Shown here: piece by piece, positions 10,611 through 18,252 of the stretch
Numbering within the stretch: the stretch's first letter is position 1
Layout of the letters: every line of letters starts with the position of its first letter
Assembly: GCA_964412195.1 (NCBI GenBank)
Contig: CAYPNP010000039.1
Span: forward strand, 1 to 30,642
Length of the DNA stretch: 30,642 bases
Source of the DNA: CAYPNP01 sp964412195
Lineage (GTDB): Bacteria > Acidobacteriota > JAAYUB01
Reading direction: 5' to 3'
Made by a program: the position numbers and the translations under genes
Notes under the pieces: model-generated
Database searches by the model: none
The model's input: only the letters and a program-made list of their open reading frames with translations
Told to the model about the DNA's origin: nothing

Positions 10611-10646
10611 AAACGAAAAGACTCGCCCGTGCGAGTCTTTTCGTTT
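10611..10646. terminator. Strong bidirectional terminator hairpin
   Basis: A 16-bp perfect stem (10611-10626 with 10631-10646) around the loop CCGT. The stem begins AAACGAAAAG and ends CTTTTCGTTT, so either strand carries T-rich sequence after the GC core. It sits between the plus-strand pseudogene end (10589) and the minus-strand stop at 10697. Confidence 0.9.
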
Positions 10647-10696
10647 CATCCCCAGGCCCGGACCGGCTTCGATTCGGGTCGGGATTCTGACGTGGT

Positions 10697-11107
10697 TCAG
10701 TGGTTGGATGTGCCGCCTTGGGCCAGCTTCTGGTTGATCGCATGGGGAGCGGACAGGACCCGGAATTCGAAATCGTACCCGTTCATCCAGATCCGGGTCA
10801 GGTAGTCCTTCCCGTCCATCTGGCGGAAAGCCACATCGGCCCGCCGATCAGCGGGGCGGCGGTTCACCTGTTCGGTCAGGAAGATCGCCTCATCCGCCGT
10901 GTGCACGTTGTGGATGACGAACGGGGAACTGTCGAACAGATCCACGGGGTGGATCACGTAGCGGCCGGCGGGCATGGCCTGGTGTCCCACCGTGAACTGG
11001 AAGGGGATGGTCACCTGGATCTCGTCGGATTCCGCGAAGGCGGGGACCACCGCCAGCATGCCGAGCAGCCCCAGTAGAGCGGTCGATAAAATGTGTGAGC
11101 GTCTCAT
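10697..11107 (-). CDS. Small secreted protein, VPFQFxV family, paralogue 2
   Basis: 136 aa. The signal peptide (MRRSHILSTALLGLLGMLAVVPAFAE) precedes IPFQFTVGHQAMPAGRYVIHPVD, IHNVHTADEAIFLTE and a C-terminal extension (LAQGGTSNH) absent from paralogue 1. The ATG at 11107 follows AAAGGAGGTCCC, the same leader as paralogue 1. It is predicted to be exported and of unknown function; a conserved small beta-rich protein is a reasonable guess from the alternating hydrophobic pattern. It converges on the broken secreted-protein gene, with the strong hairpin at 10611-10646 between them. Confidence 0.8.
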   Translation of the reverse strand: MRRSHILSTALLGLLGMLAVVPAFAESDEIQVTIPFQFTVGHQAMPAGRYVIHPVDLFDSSPFVIHNVHTADEAIFLTEQVNRRPADRRADVAFRQMDGKDYLTRIWMNGYDFEFRVLSAPHAINQKLAQGGTSNH

Positions 11108-11327
11108 GGGACCTCCTTTAATTAATGATCCAAGCTTTAAAAGAGCGTCCACATGAGACTGCCGACTATACGATGCAGGCAAGGCCCGATGGACTCCTGG
11201 AGCGGATTTACCCGGAGAAAAGGTTTTCCACGCCGGCACATGGATCTTTCCAAGCTGGAAGGAGCCCACGCTGCAGGAGTTCTGAAGCCCCCTGTCAAAA
11301 TCTGCAACACTCTCCTCCGTAGTCCGG

Positions 11328-11333
11328 TATAAT
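11328..11333 (+). promoter_or_regulatory. Perfect -10 box upstream of the ankyrin gene
   Basis: TATAAT lies 65 bp before the ATG at 11399. The -35 region is weak; the best match is CTGCAA or GCAACA near 11302-11308. A sigma70-type promoter with a leader of about 60 nt is likely. Confidence 0.55.
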
Positions 11334-11398
11334 TGCAGTCGAATGTTCCAACTTGGGCGGCTCCGCCCGGGGCCGCGTGGAGAGTGGGGAGGTCCCGC

Positions 11399-12139
11399 AT
11401 GAAGAACGCACCTGTCGTCCTCTTTCTATTGTTTTTAAGCTTGCTGGCGCCCGCCACGGCCCAGAGCCTCGACGAGCTCTTCGACGCCGTGCGGGCCGGC
11501 CGGACCGACGTGGTGGAGGGCGCCATCCGGGCCGGGGCGGACCTGTCGGCCACGCGGCCCGGCGGAGTCACACTGTTGATGGAAGCGGCCATGCGGAACC
11601 GGATCGAGATCGCCCGCCTGCTGCTGGCCGGCGGGGCGAAGGTGAACGCCGCCAGCCAGGCCGGCCTGACCGCCCTGATGGCGGCCGCCGGCAACGGCCA
11701 CAAGGACATGGCCGTCCTGCTGCTGGACAGCGGGGCGGCGATCAAGATGCGCAGCGAGCAGGGCTTCTCGGCCCTGGAGTACGCCGCCGGGTATGGCCGT
11801 ACCGAGGTGGTGGCGCTGCTTCTGGAGCGGGAGGCCGACGTGAACGGCAAGAACCGCCAGGGGTGGACCGCCCTCATGTCCGCCGCCAGCGACGGGCACG
11901 CGGCGGTGATCCGCGTGCTGCTGGACCGGGGGGCGGAGGTCGACGCGCGCGACGACTCCGGCAAGACGGCGCTCATGTGCGCGGCCCTGAACGGCCACCG
12001 GGACGCCGTCCAGGTCCTGCTGGAACGGAACGCCGATTCGGCGATCCAGGACAAATCCGGCCAGACCGCCGCCGCGCTGGCGAAGGGGATGGGCTACGAG
12101 GAGATCGCCCGCCAGATCGAGGGTTACGTCCGGCAGTGA
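11399..12139 (+). CDS. Exported ankyrin-repeat protein
   Basis: 246 aa. The signal peptide is MKNAPVVLFLLFLSLLAPATAQ. About seven ankyrin repeats of 33 residues follow, with typical cores such as GLTALMAAAGNGHKDMAVLLL, GWTALMSAASDGHAAVIRVLL and GKTALMCAALNGHRDAVQVLL. The last repeat is degenerate. Ankyrin repeats bind other proteins; the partner is unknown, but the signal peptide puts it in the periplasm or outside the cell. The ATG at 11399 is preceded by GGGGAGG at a 6-nt spacing, which decides it over an in-frame start at 11333. It appears monocistronic. Confidence 0.88.
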   Translation: MKNAPVVLFLLFLSLLAPATAQSLDELFDAVRAGRTDVVEGAIRAGADLSATRPGGVTLLMEAAMRNRIEIARLLLAGGAKVNAASQAGLTALMAAAGNGHKDMAVLLLDSGAAIKMRSEQGFSALEYAAGYGRTEVVALLLEREADVNGKNRQGWTALMSAASDGHAAVIRVLLDRGAEVDARDDSGKTALMCAALNGHRDAVQVLLERNADSAIQDKSGQTAAALAKGMGYEEIARQIEGYVRQ

Positions 12140-12156
12140 CGCGGGAGAAACGGACC

Positions 12157-12185
12157 GGGGGACGGGGCGACGGGGGGACAGGGGG
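12157..12185 (+). repeat. Canonical G-quadruplex motif
   Basis: Runs of G5, G4, G6 and G5 are separated by loops AC, CGAC and ACA. This fits the four-run, short-loop definition with room to spare. It starts 18 bp after the ankyrin stop codon on the coding strand. Confidence 0.8.
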
Positions 12186-12309
12186 ACAGGACCTGCCGAA
12201 ACGGCGAAACGGCGGTGGGGCGAAACGGCGATTCAGATCCGCGGATGATTCACTTTACACTGGAGAGCGGCTGCCCAAGTCCGCCCGGTCCCGCCTTCGC
12301 CTGTTCCCG

Positions 12310-12333
12310 TTTCCCGAAGGGAAATAATGTGAA
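12310..12333. repeat. 24-nt dispersed intergenic repeat, copy 1
   Basis: Identical to 30581-30604. It begins with a small hairpin (TTTCCC-GAA-GGGAAA) and continues TAATGTGAA. Both copies have an 11-nt CCCCGGGTGGC close by, here at 12337-12347. Confidence 0.85.
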
Positions 12334-12336
12334 CAG

Positions 12337-12372
12337 CCCCGGGTGGCGGCCGCTCTGGGCCGCCACCCGGGG
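12337..12372. terminator. 14-bp perfect GC-rich hairpin
   Basis: The arm CCCCGGGTGGCGGC (12337-12350) pairs with 12359-12372 around an 8-nt loop. It could end transcription from the ankyrin gene, but it has no T tract and directly follows the 24-nt dispersed repeat, so it may be part of that element. Confidence 0.45.
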
Positions 12373-12491
12373 TGAGCCAGGTCATCTCAGACTGACCTCG
12401 AAGAGGCGGTGTTTCAAAGCGGTGACTCGGCGCCCCACATTTCCGGTGGCGTCCCAAACTGATTCGTCGCGCCTCGTCACCGCACTCCAAA

Positions 12492-12533
12492 GTCCGTCCC
12501 GGCGGGACGGACGTCCGATCTGTGTGGTACAAT
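12492..12533 (+). promoter_or_regulatory. -10 box with an upstream 9-bp hairpin or operator
   Basis: TACAAT at 12528-12533 lies 45 bp before the lipoprotein ATG. A perfect 9-bp inverted repeat (12492-12500 with 12504-12512, loop GGC) covers the place where the -35 should be, and no good -35 hexamer is visible. This suggests either activator dependence or an operator. Confidence 0.4.
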
Positions 12534-12577
12534 CAGCGGCGATGAATTCCCGACATCTCCCTCTGGAGGTCTCCGCC

Positions 12578-13009
12578 ATGAGCCGATGCGCCTTTGCGTG
12601 GTTCTCCGCCATCCTGATCCTGGCGGCGTTGATCGTCTGCGCCGCCTGTTCCGGCAAGCCCGATACACCGCCCGAGGCCGGCGGCAACCAGCCCGTCACC
12701 CGCGACATGGCGGCTGCCGCTCCGACCCCGCCCAGCGACCAGCCCGTGGCGGCCCCGGCGGCCGTCCTGCCGCCGGTGGTCTACGTGTCCGCCTCCGGCG
12801 AGCGGCTGACCGCCGTGTTCGACAACGCCGCCCGCACCGTCCGCGTCACGCTGCCCGGCGGGCGGGAGATCACCCTGCCGCAGGCTGTCTCCGGCTCCGG
12901 CGCCCGCTACAGCGACGGCAAGGAGACCTTCTGGGAGCACCACGGCGACGGCACCTACTCGGTGGGCGACAAGGTGGTGTTCGAAGGCAAGGTGCTCGAC
13001 ACTGAGTAA
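12578..13009 (+). CDS. MliC-like (c-type lysozyme inhibitor) lipoprotein
   Basis: 143 aa. The N-terminus is a lipoprotein signal with candidate lipobox VCAAC, then a Pro/Ala-rich linker. The C-terminal 75 residues follow the MliC pattern: YVSASGERLTAVFDN, TLPGGREITLPQ, SGSGARYSDGKETFWEHHGDG. MliC proteins sit in the outer membrane or periplasm and block c-type lysozymes through the conserved SGxRY loop. The paired Cys of classical MliC are absent. The ATG at 12578 was chosen because GGAGG precedes it by 8 nt; an upstream ATG at 12542 lacks one. The C1B-like peptidase gene starts 38 bp downstream and is probably in the same transcript. Confidence 0.75.
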   Translation: MSRCAFAWFSAILILAALIVCAACSGKPDTPPEAGGNQPVTRDMAAAAPTPPSDQPVAAPAAVLPPVVYVSASGERLTAVFDNAARTVRVTLPGGREITLPQAVSGSGARYSDGKETFWEHHGDGTYSVGDKVVFEGKVLDTE

Positions 13010-13047
13010 TCCGTTTTCTGTCAATTAAAGATCCGACAGGAGTCACC

Positions 13048-14229
13048 ATGAAGCGAAGTCTGCAATACCCGGTCGCCGCGCTGGCGGCGGTCATCCTGAT
13101 CCTCTCCACCGGCTTGGCCGCGGGGCAGGGAAATTCCCCAAAGAGCGAATCCGCGCCCGCGGCCAAAACCTTCCGCGTGGAGAAGGAGGTCTGGGCTTCG
13201 CCGTTCAAGTCCCAGGGCGAGACCGGCACGTGCTGGTGCTTCGGCACCACCTCCTTCCTTGAGTCGGAGGCGCACCGTCTCGGCCGCGGGGACTTCGAAC
13301 TCTCGCAGATGCACACCGTCTATTACGCGTACCTGGAAAAGGCCCTGCGGCGCGTGCGCAGCCACGGTAACAACCCGTTCCGCAGCGGCGGGCTGGCCCA
13401 CGACGTGCTCTACGCGGTGGGCAAGTACGGCGCCGTGCCCCGCTCCGTGTACCCGGGCATGGCGGCGGACGCGGCGGCGCCTGACCACCGGGAGATGGAC
13501 AAGGCGCTGGCCGGCATGCTGGGCGGCGTAGTCTCGTCCGGCGACCGCACGCCCGTCAGCGGCCGCTGGGACGGCGGCCGCTTCCAGGGGCCGTGGTTCG
13601 ACGCCTTCCGCGGCATCTTGGACGCCTACCTGGGGAAGCCTCCGGAAACCTTTGACTACCAGGGAAAAAGCATGACCCCGAAGCAGTTCGCCGACGGCGT
13701 GCTGCGGCTGCCGCTGGAGGACTACGTCGAGGTCACGTCCTACTCCCAGCTGCCGTTCTGGTCCGCCGGCGAGCTGCCCCTGCCGGACAATTGGATGCAC
13801 TACGACCGCTTCTACAACGTCCCGCTGGACGACTTCGTCCGCGTCGTCGACCACGCCCTGGGCAACGGCTATTCGCTGGTGTTCGACCTCCACTGGACCG
13901 CGGAGGAAGCCCGGCGGCCGGGCGGCTACGCCCTCGGGCACGACGAGGAGAAAGGTGTTGCCGTCACCCAGGACCTCCGCGACAGCCTGCTGGAGAACTG
14001 GCGCACCGAGGACGTGCACCTCGAGCACGCCGTCGGCCTGGCGCGGGACGAGGCCGGGAAGAAGTTCTACAAGGCCAAGGACTCCATGGGCGGCACCGGC
14101 GATCCCGAGAAACCCTTTCACAATCTCGAGTATTTCTCCGAAGGCTTCCTGCGTTCGCGGGTCCTGTTCGTCCTGGTGCACAAGGACGGCCTGCCTCCTG
14201 ACGTCCGCGCCAAGCTGGGTCTGAAATAG
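13048..14229 (+). CDS. Secreted C1B-like (bleomycin hydrolase/aminopeptidase C) cysteine peptidase
   Basis: 393 aa with a signal peptide (MKRSLQYPVAALAAVILILSTGLAAG). The oxyanion Gln56 and the nucleophile Cys62 are in SQGETGTCWCFGTTSFLE, and the His is H327 in LEHAVGLARDEAGKKFY. The usual Asn of the papain NSWG motif is Asp here: KDSMGG (Asp345, Met347). The fold and order match C1B peptidases, which are normally cytoplasmic hexamers; exported forms are known in Bacteroidetes and others. The Asn to Asp and Trp to Met changes may alter activity. The ATG at 13048 has AGGAG 6 nt upstream. It probably shares a transcript with the lysozyme-inhibitor-like lipoprotein and ends at an 11-bp hairpin. 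Confidence 0.83.
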   Translation: MKRSLQYPVAALAAVILILSTGLAAGQGNSPKSESAPAAKTFRVEKEVWASPFKSQGETGTCWCFGTTSFLESEAHRLGRGDFELSQMHTVYYAYLEKALRRVRSHGNNPFRSGGLAHDVLYAVGKYGAVPRSVYPGMAADAAAPDHREMDKALAGMLGGVVSSGDRTPVSGRWDGGRFQGPWFDAFRGILDAYLGKPPETFDYQGKSMTPKQFADGVLRLPLEDYVEVTSYSQLPFWSAGELPLPDNWMHYDRFYNVPLDDFVRVVDHALGNGYSLVFDLHWTAEEARRPGGYALGHDEEKGVAVTQDLRDSLLENWRTEDVHLEHAVGLARDEAGKKFYKAKDSMGGTGDPEKPFHNLEYFSEGFLRSRVLFVLVHKDGLPPDVRAKLGLK

Positions 14230-14237
14230 CGCGATTC

Positions 14238-14263
14238 GCCGCCTCCGCCCCCGCGGAGGCGGC
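14238..14263. terminator. 11-bp GC-rich hairpin between convergent genes
   Basis: GCCGCCTCCGC (14238-14248) pairs with 14253-14263 around a CCCC loop. It follows the plus-strand stop at 14229 and lies before the minus-strand stop at 14293. No T tract is present. Confidence 0.6.
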
Positions 14264-14292
14264 CATTCCATCAGCCATATAATTGGAGGGAT

Positions 14293-16527
14293 TTACTCCT
14301 CGCGGCCCAGGCGGCGGAGGCCGTCCCGCGCCTGCGCGTTCTCCGGGTCCAGCGCCAGCACCTTCCGGTACGCCTCGACCGCCCGCAGCGGGAGGTTGAG
14401 CCGGAGGGCGGCGCCGGCCATCACGAAGTAGGTGGTCGGCTCGGCCGGGTTCACCCGCGCCAGCTGCTCGCAGGCGGCCAGGGTGTCCTCGTAGCGGGCC
14501 AGGGCGACCAGGGCCTTCACCTTGTAGAAGTAGCCGTACCACGAGCCGGGGGAATTGCGGATGCACCGCTCCGCCTCCGCCAGGACGGCCGGGGCCAAAT
14601 CCGCGGTGACGCTCAGGGGGGGCAGCGACGTGGGCCGGAGCCAGCGGATTTCCTCCCCGGCGATGACCTCCCGGAACCGCGGCTCCCGCTTCAGCAGGAT
14701 GATGGCCTGGTCGTCGATGAACACCGGCGCCCACCCGCTGCCGGCAGCCGTCCACAGGCTCCAGTTTCCCGGCGCGCAGTCGCCGGGGGTGAGGCAGAAG
14801 AAATCGACCGGGTACTTCTTGAGATACGCCTCCATGGCCAGCGAGACGCCGAGGGCCGCCCGGTACTCGGCGTAGAGTGCCTCGCCGTAGACGTCGTTGC
14901 GCGAGTCCATGTTGACCTTCACCGCCGGGCCCAGCCGGTGGATGAGCAGCGCCGCGTGGCTGTACGAAGCGAAGGCGTTGCCGGTGATGCCGTTGCGGGC
15001 GAGGAAGTCCACCGCGGCCCCCGGGATGTTGGCGGCCACGCCGAAGCCCGCCTCGCGCGGCGTCCCGTCGAAGTCGATGTAGTAGCGGTCCAGCGTCCCG
15101 TGCAGCGCGAGGGCCAGCAGCAGGAGCGAGCCGCAGACCACCGTCGCCGGGCCGGAGCGGTCGATGAAGGCTCCGCCCGCTTCCGGCGCCGCTGCCTCAC
15201 GCTTGCCCGACGCCTTCGCCTTCTTCCGGCCTGCGCGGTCGGCGGCCGGCCGGCGCAGGCGCCGCTCCTCCAGCCAGCGGGAGGCCGCGGCGACCAGCAC
15301 GACGCTGGCGACGAGGGCGAAGTCGGTCACCGCCCGGCAGTGCCGCAGGCTCAGGATGTAGAACAGCAGGACGATCCCGGCCAGGGTGTAGTCCACCGTG
15401 CGGAAGTTGTCCAGGACGAACAGGACGAACAGGGCCAGCAGCGCCAGCAGCGCCGTCCGCAGCACCGCCGGGTCCCACCAGCCGGCGGACCGGCCGAACC
15501 AGCACACGGCCAGCGCCGCGTAGACGACGACCAGCGCGGCCGTCAGGGCCCACCGGAAGATCTTCCGCGCCCGCGCCGGCCGGTCCGGCAGACCCGCCGC
15601 GCCACCGGCAGTGAAGAACGACAGGAAGAGCGCCCCGGCGAACAGCAGGTAGAGCACGAAGGCCGTCGAGGTGTTGAACGACGGGTCCCACGGCGGCCGC
15701 CACTCGTAGACCTCCTGCATGAACAGCTGCAGGCCGGTCAGCTGGAAGGGGAACAGCAGGGCGCGGTAGCCGTACGGGTTGATCAGCGAGGCCGCGAGGC
15801 CGGCCGGGACCAGGGCGGCCAGGAACCCGACGTCCCGCGCCGGCAGCGCCCGCTCCGGCTGGCAGAGCAGGTAGCGGGCCCGCAGCCAGGCCAGCAGCTC
15901 GCCGAGCGCGAAGACGGCCACCAGGGCCACGCCCTCCACCCAGCCGCCGTGCAGGTTCACCCAAAGGATTTGGACGGGGAGGATGGCGTAGAGCCACCGG
16001 CGGTCCCGCCCGCCCTCGCGGTAGCGGAGGAAGAGCCAGAGGACCAGCGCCGCCAGGAGGTAGGAGAAGATGTGCGGGCGCTCGAAGAACCGGGCGCTGC
16101 CGAGGTACAGCACCAGGGCGAAGACCGGCAGGATGACCGACAGCCGCCCCCGCAGCCGCCGCGCCGCGAGGAACAGCAGCACGACGGTGCCGGCGATGAC
16201 CGCCGACTTGAACAGGATCAGGCCGGGCACGCCGGCCAGCGAGTACACCAGGTAGAAGAGCACGCCGGCCAGCCACTCGTGGGCGACGTAGGCGTGCCCC
16301 GCCGCGGTGAACGAGTAGGGGTCGGTGGCGGGTACGCGCAGGTGGTTCAGCACGTACTCGCCGGTCTTGAGGTGGATCCAGATGTCGTTGTTGGAGATCT
16401 TGAAGAAGGTCACGAAGGCGAGGTAGACGGCCAGGCTCAGGAACGCGAAGGCTACCAGCGGCATCGGGACCCGCGCGTACGCGGGCCGGAGGTCGGCGTC
16501 AGCAGCGGACGGAGTCTGTTTTCTCAT
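14293..16527 (-). CDS. Multi-pass membrane protein with C-terminal TPRs (GT-C-like)
   Basis: 744 aa. About ten or more hydrophobic segments start near residue 22. The first periplasmic loop has NNDIWIHLKTGEYVLNH and TDPYSFTAAGHAYVAHEWL, a pattern I associate with large integral-membrane proteins related to the GT-C glycosyltransferase fold. No donor-binding or catalytic signature can be named with certainty. After a Lys/Arg-rich linker a soluble segment follows, ending in two or three TPR units (AEPTTYFVMAGAALRLNLPLRAVEAY, KVLALDPENAQARDGL). It may act in cell-envelope glycan or lipid-linked sugar work, but this is inference. The start at 16527 (ATG) is uncertain, because its purine run GGGGG abuts the codon; an extended frame upstream only translates the heptamer repeats and was rejected. 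Confidence 0.75.
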   Translation of the reverse strand: MRKQTPSAADADLRPAYARVPMPLVAFAFLSLAVYLAFVTFFKISNNDIWIHLKTGEYVLNHLRVPATDPYSFTAAGHAYVAHEWLAGVLFYLVYSLAGVPGLILFKSAVIAGTVVLLFLAARRLRGRLSVILPVFALVLYLGSARFFERPHIFSYLLAALVLWLFLRYREGGRDRRWLYAILPVQILWVNLHGGWVEGVALVAVFALGELLAWLRARYLLCQPERALPARDVGFLAALVPAGLAASLINPYGYRALLFPFQLTGLQLFMQEVYEWRPPWDPSFNTSTAFVLYLLFAGALFLSFFTAGGAAGLPDRPARARKIFRWALTAALVVVYAALAVCWFGRSAGWWDPAVLRTALLALLALFVLFVLDNFRTVDYTLAGIVLLFYILSLRHCRAVTDFALVASVVLVAAASRWLEERRLRRPAADRAGRKKAKASGKREAAAPEAGGAFIDRSGPATVVCGSLLLLALALHGTLDRYYIDFDGTPREAGFGVAANIPGAAVDFLARNGITGNAFASYSHAALLIHRLGPAVKVNMDSRNDVYGEALYAEYRAALGVSLAMEAYLKKYPVDFFCLTPGDCAPGNWSLWTAAGSGWAPVFIDDQAIILLKREPRFREVIAGEEIRWLRPTSLPPLSVTADLAPAVLAEAERCIRNSPGSWYGYFYKVKALVALARYEDTLAACEQLARVNPAEPTTYFVMAGAALRLNLPLRAVEAYRKVLALDPENAQARDGLRRLGREE

Positions 16528-16571
16528 CCCCCGAATTGTAGCAGATTCCGATATATTGCCGCACTTCAACA

Positions 16572-16756
16572 ATTGCGGATTGCGGATTTCGGATTGCGGA
16601 TTGGGATCCCGGCCTTTTCGTGTGGTTCGTGGTATTGATTGCGGATTGCGGATTGGAAACCCGGATGGCTCTTTGTGTCCTTTGTGTCTTTGTGGTGAGG
16701 ATCCGGATTGCGGATCCCGGCTTGCAATCCGCAATCCGAAATCCGCAATCCGCAAT
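16572..16756. repeat. Heptamer repeat cluster with a 32-bp perfect inverted repeat
   Basis: The arms are 16572-16603 and 16725-16756, reverse complements without mismatch. Each is made of ATTGCGG/GATTTCGGATTGCGG-type units. The 121-bp interior has a further copy near 16636-16656, a GGATCCGG-type pair and a TTTGTGTCC/TTTGTGTCTTTGTGG stretch. It lies between the membrane-protein gene and the M16 operon. It has no coding signal and translates misleadingly as an RNPQSAI-like repeat. Confidence 0.9.
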
Positions 16757-16767
16757 AATCAAAAACG

Positions 16768-18252
16768 TTACTTGGCCGGCTCCTTCGGGGCCTCGGCCGG
16801 GACCTCGCCGGTCATGGGATCGGCGAGAGGGATCCGGTGGACCGGGCCCAGTTTGTCCAGCGGGCCGGGCCACTTGTCGCCGCCGGCGTTGCAGGGCTCC
16901 CAGTCGCCGACGATCAGGACGACGAACTGGTCCGGATGGATGTACTGGTTGGCCACCTCCTGCACCCGGGCCTTGGTCACGGCACGGATGTGGTCGCGGT
17001 ACTTCTTGTAGTAGTCCATCGGCTTGCCGGTCATCTCCGCTTCGGCAAAGGTGGCCATGGTCATCTGCGGCGACTCGAATCCGCTGGAGAAGCTCTCCAG
17101 GAAGTAGTTGATGGCCGTCTCCATCTCGCCGTCGGACACCGGCTGGGTGCGGATGCGCTGGATCTCGTTCTCGATCAGCGAAATCGCGTACCCGACCGTG
17201 GACGACTTGGTCTGGACGAAGCCGGAGAAGGTCCCGGGGAACCCCCACCGGTAGGTGAACCGGCTGCCCTGGTTGTAGGACAGGCCCTCGTCGGAGCGGA
17301 CCTTGGTGGTGATGCGGGAAGTGAAGCTGCCGCCGCCGAGGATGAAGTTCATCACCTGGACGGCGTAATAGTCCGGATTGGTGTCTTCGATGCCAAGGTG
17401 GCCCAGGCTGACGTAGCCCTGATTGATCTCCTTCTGGACGAAGTACACGCCCGGCGCGGGCTCCGGGAACGCCGTCGGCAGGGCGGGGAACTGGACGTCA
17501 TGGTTTTGCCAGGCGTCGGCCAGCCGGTTGATCTTCGCCTCCAGGTCGGCCTTGGCGAAATCGCCCGAAACCGCCAGGATCACGTTCTTGGGGACGAAGT
17601 ACCGGCCGTGGAACTCCTTCAGATCCGCCGGGGTGATGCCCTCGTAGGTGGCCTTGGTGGGCTGCCACGTCAAGGCGCAGTCGCCGTAGAGCAGCTTGTC
17701 GTACTCCCGGCTCAGGATGGTGCTGGGCTGGTCGTTGACCTGGCGGAGCTGCTCGATGAGGCGGGCCCGGGCTAGGTCGACGGGCGCGGCCCGGAACTCC
17801 GGATTCATCAGCAGGTCGAAGAACAGCCCCAGGCCTTCGTCCATGTCCTTGCTGAGGACGGACAGGGTCAGGGTCGAAGTCCGCTCGCCCACCGAAAAGT
17901 TGATCATCCCGCCAAGGAAGTCGATCCGCTCCTCGATGGCGTCGCCGTCGCGGGTGGCCGTGCCGCCCTTGACCAGGGTCTGGCCCATGAGGGAGCCCAG
18001 GCCTTCCTTTTCCTTCGGGACGTAGAGGTCCCCGAAGTTGATCAGGGCGGAGACGGTGAAGAGCGGCAGGCTGTGGTCTTCCTGCACGTAGCCGCGGAGG
18101 CCGTTGGCGAAGGTGGTCCGGAACGCGGCCGGGTCCGGCGGCTCATACTGGAGCGGAGGGAACTTCAGTTCCGAGGGGCTCTGGACCTGGCCTGCCGCCA
18201 TGGCGCCCAGGCACAGGAAGGCGGCCAGCAGCAGGGCGATTTTCTTGTTCAT
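16768..18252 (-). CDS. M16-family peptidase-like protein, inactive subunit
   Basis: 494 aa with a signal peptide (MNKKIALLLAAFLCLGAMAAGQ). The M16 fold is clear: FANGLRGYVQEDHSLPLFTVSALINFG, then the C-terminal half motif LSYNQGSRFTYRWGFPG. The zinc motif HxxEH is absent; its place reads GSLMGQTLVKGG. In two-subunit M16B systems such a partner lacks metal but supplies the substrate-binding Arg/Tyr pair. Its start (ATG 18252) overlaps the stop of the active subunit by ATGA, and GGAGG lies 6 nt upstream. It is probably periplasmic. The gene ends 12 bp from the heptamer repeat cluster. Confidence 0.9.
   Translation of the reverse strand: MNKKIALLLAAFLCLGAMAAGQVQSPSELKFPPLQYEPPDPAAFRTTFANGLRGYVQEDHSLPLFTVSALINFGDLYVPKEKEGLGSLMGQTLVKGGTATRDGDAIEERIDFLGGMINFSVGERTSTLTLSVLSKDMDEGLGLFFDLLMNPEFRAAPVDLARARLIEQLRQVNDQPSTILSREYDKLLYGDCALTWQPTKATYEGITPADLKEFHGRYFVPKNVILAVSGDFAKADLEAKINRLADAWQNHDVQFPALPTAFPEPAPGVYFVQKEINQGYVSLGHLGIEDTNPDYYAVQVMNFILGGGSFTSRITTKVRSDEGLSYNQGSRFTYRWGFPGTFSGFVQTKSSTVGYAISLIENEIQRIRTQPVSDGEMETAINYFLESFSSGFESPQMTMATFAEAEMTGKPMDYYKKYRDHIRAVTKARVQEVANQYIHPDQFVVLIVGDWEPCNAGGDKWPGPLDKLGPVHRIPLADPMTGEVPAEAPKEPAK

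Larger units (their letters stand above)
12140..12577. other. Repeat-rich intergenic region with G-runs and hairpins
   Basis: No convincing gene. It holds four G-runs at 12157-12185, GAAACGGC direct repeats at about 12198-12232, a 24-nt dispersed repeat at 12310-12333, a 14-bp hairpin at 12337-12372, a 9-bp hairpin at 12492-12512 and a -10 box at 12528-12533. Open frames here have no ribosome-binding site and no recognisable protein pattern. Confidence 0.6.

Noticed and set aside
16620..16700. CRISPR-like array from repeated GCGGATT units
   Set aside because: Units are 7 bp, contiguous or irregular, with no unique spacers of constant length and no cas gene.
16528..16755. N-terminal extension of the membrane-protein gene (RIADFGLRIA, RNPQS)
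   Set aside because: It is the translation of the heptamer repeats; homology and membrane segments begin after 16527.
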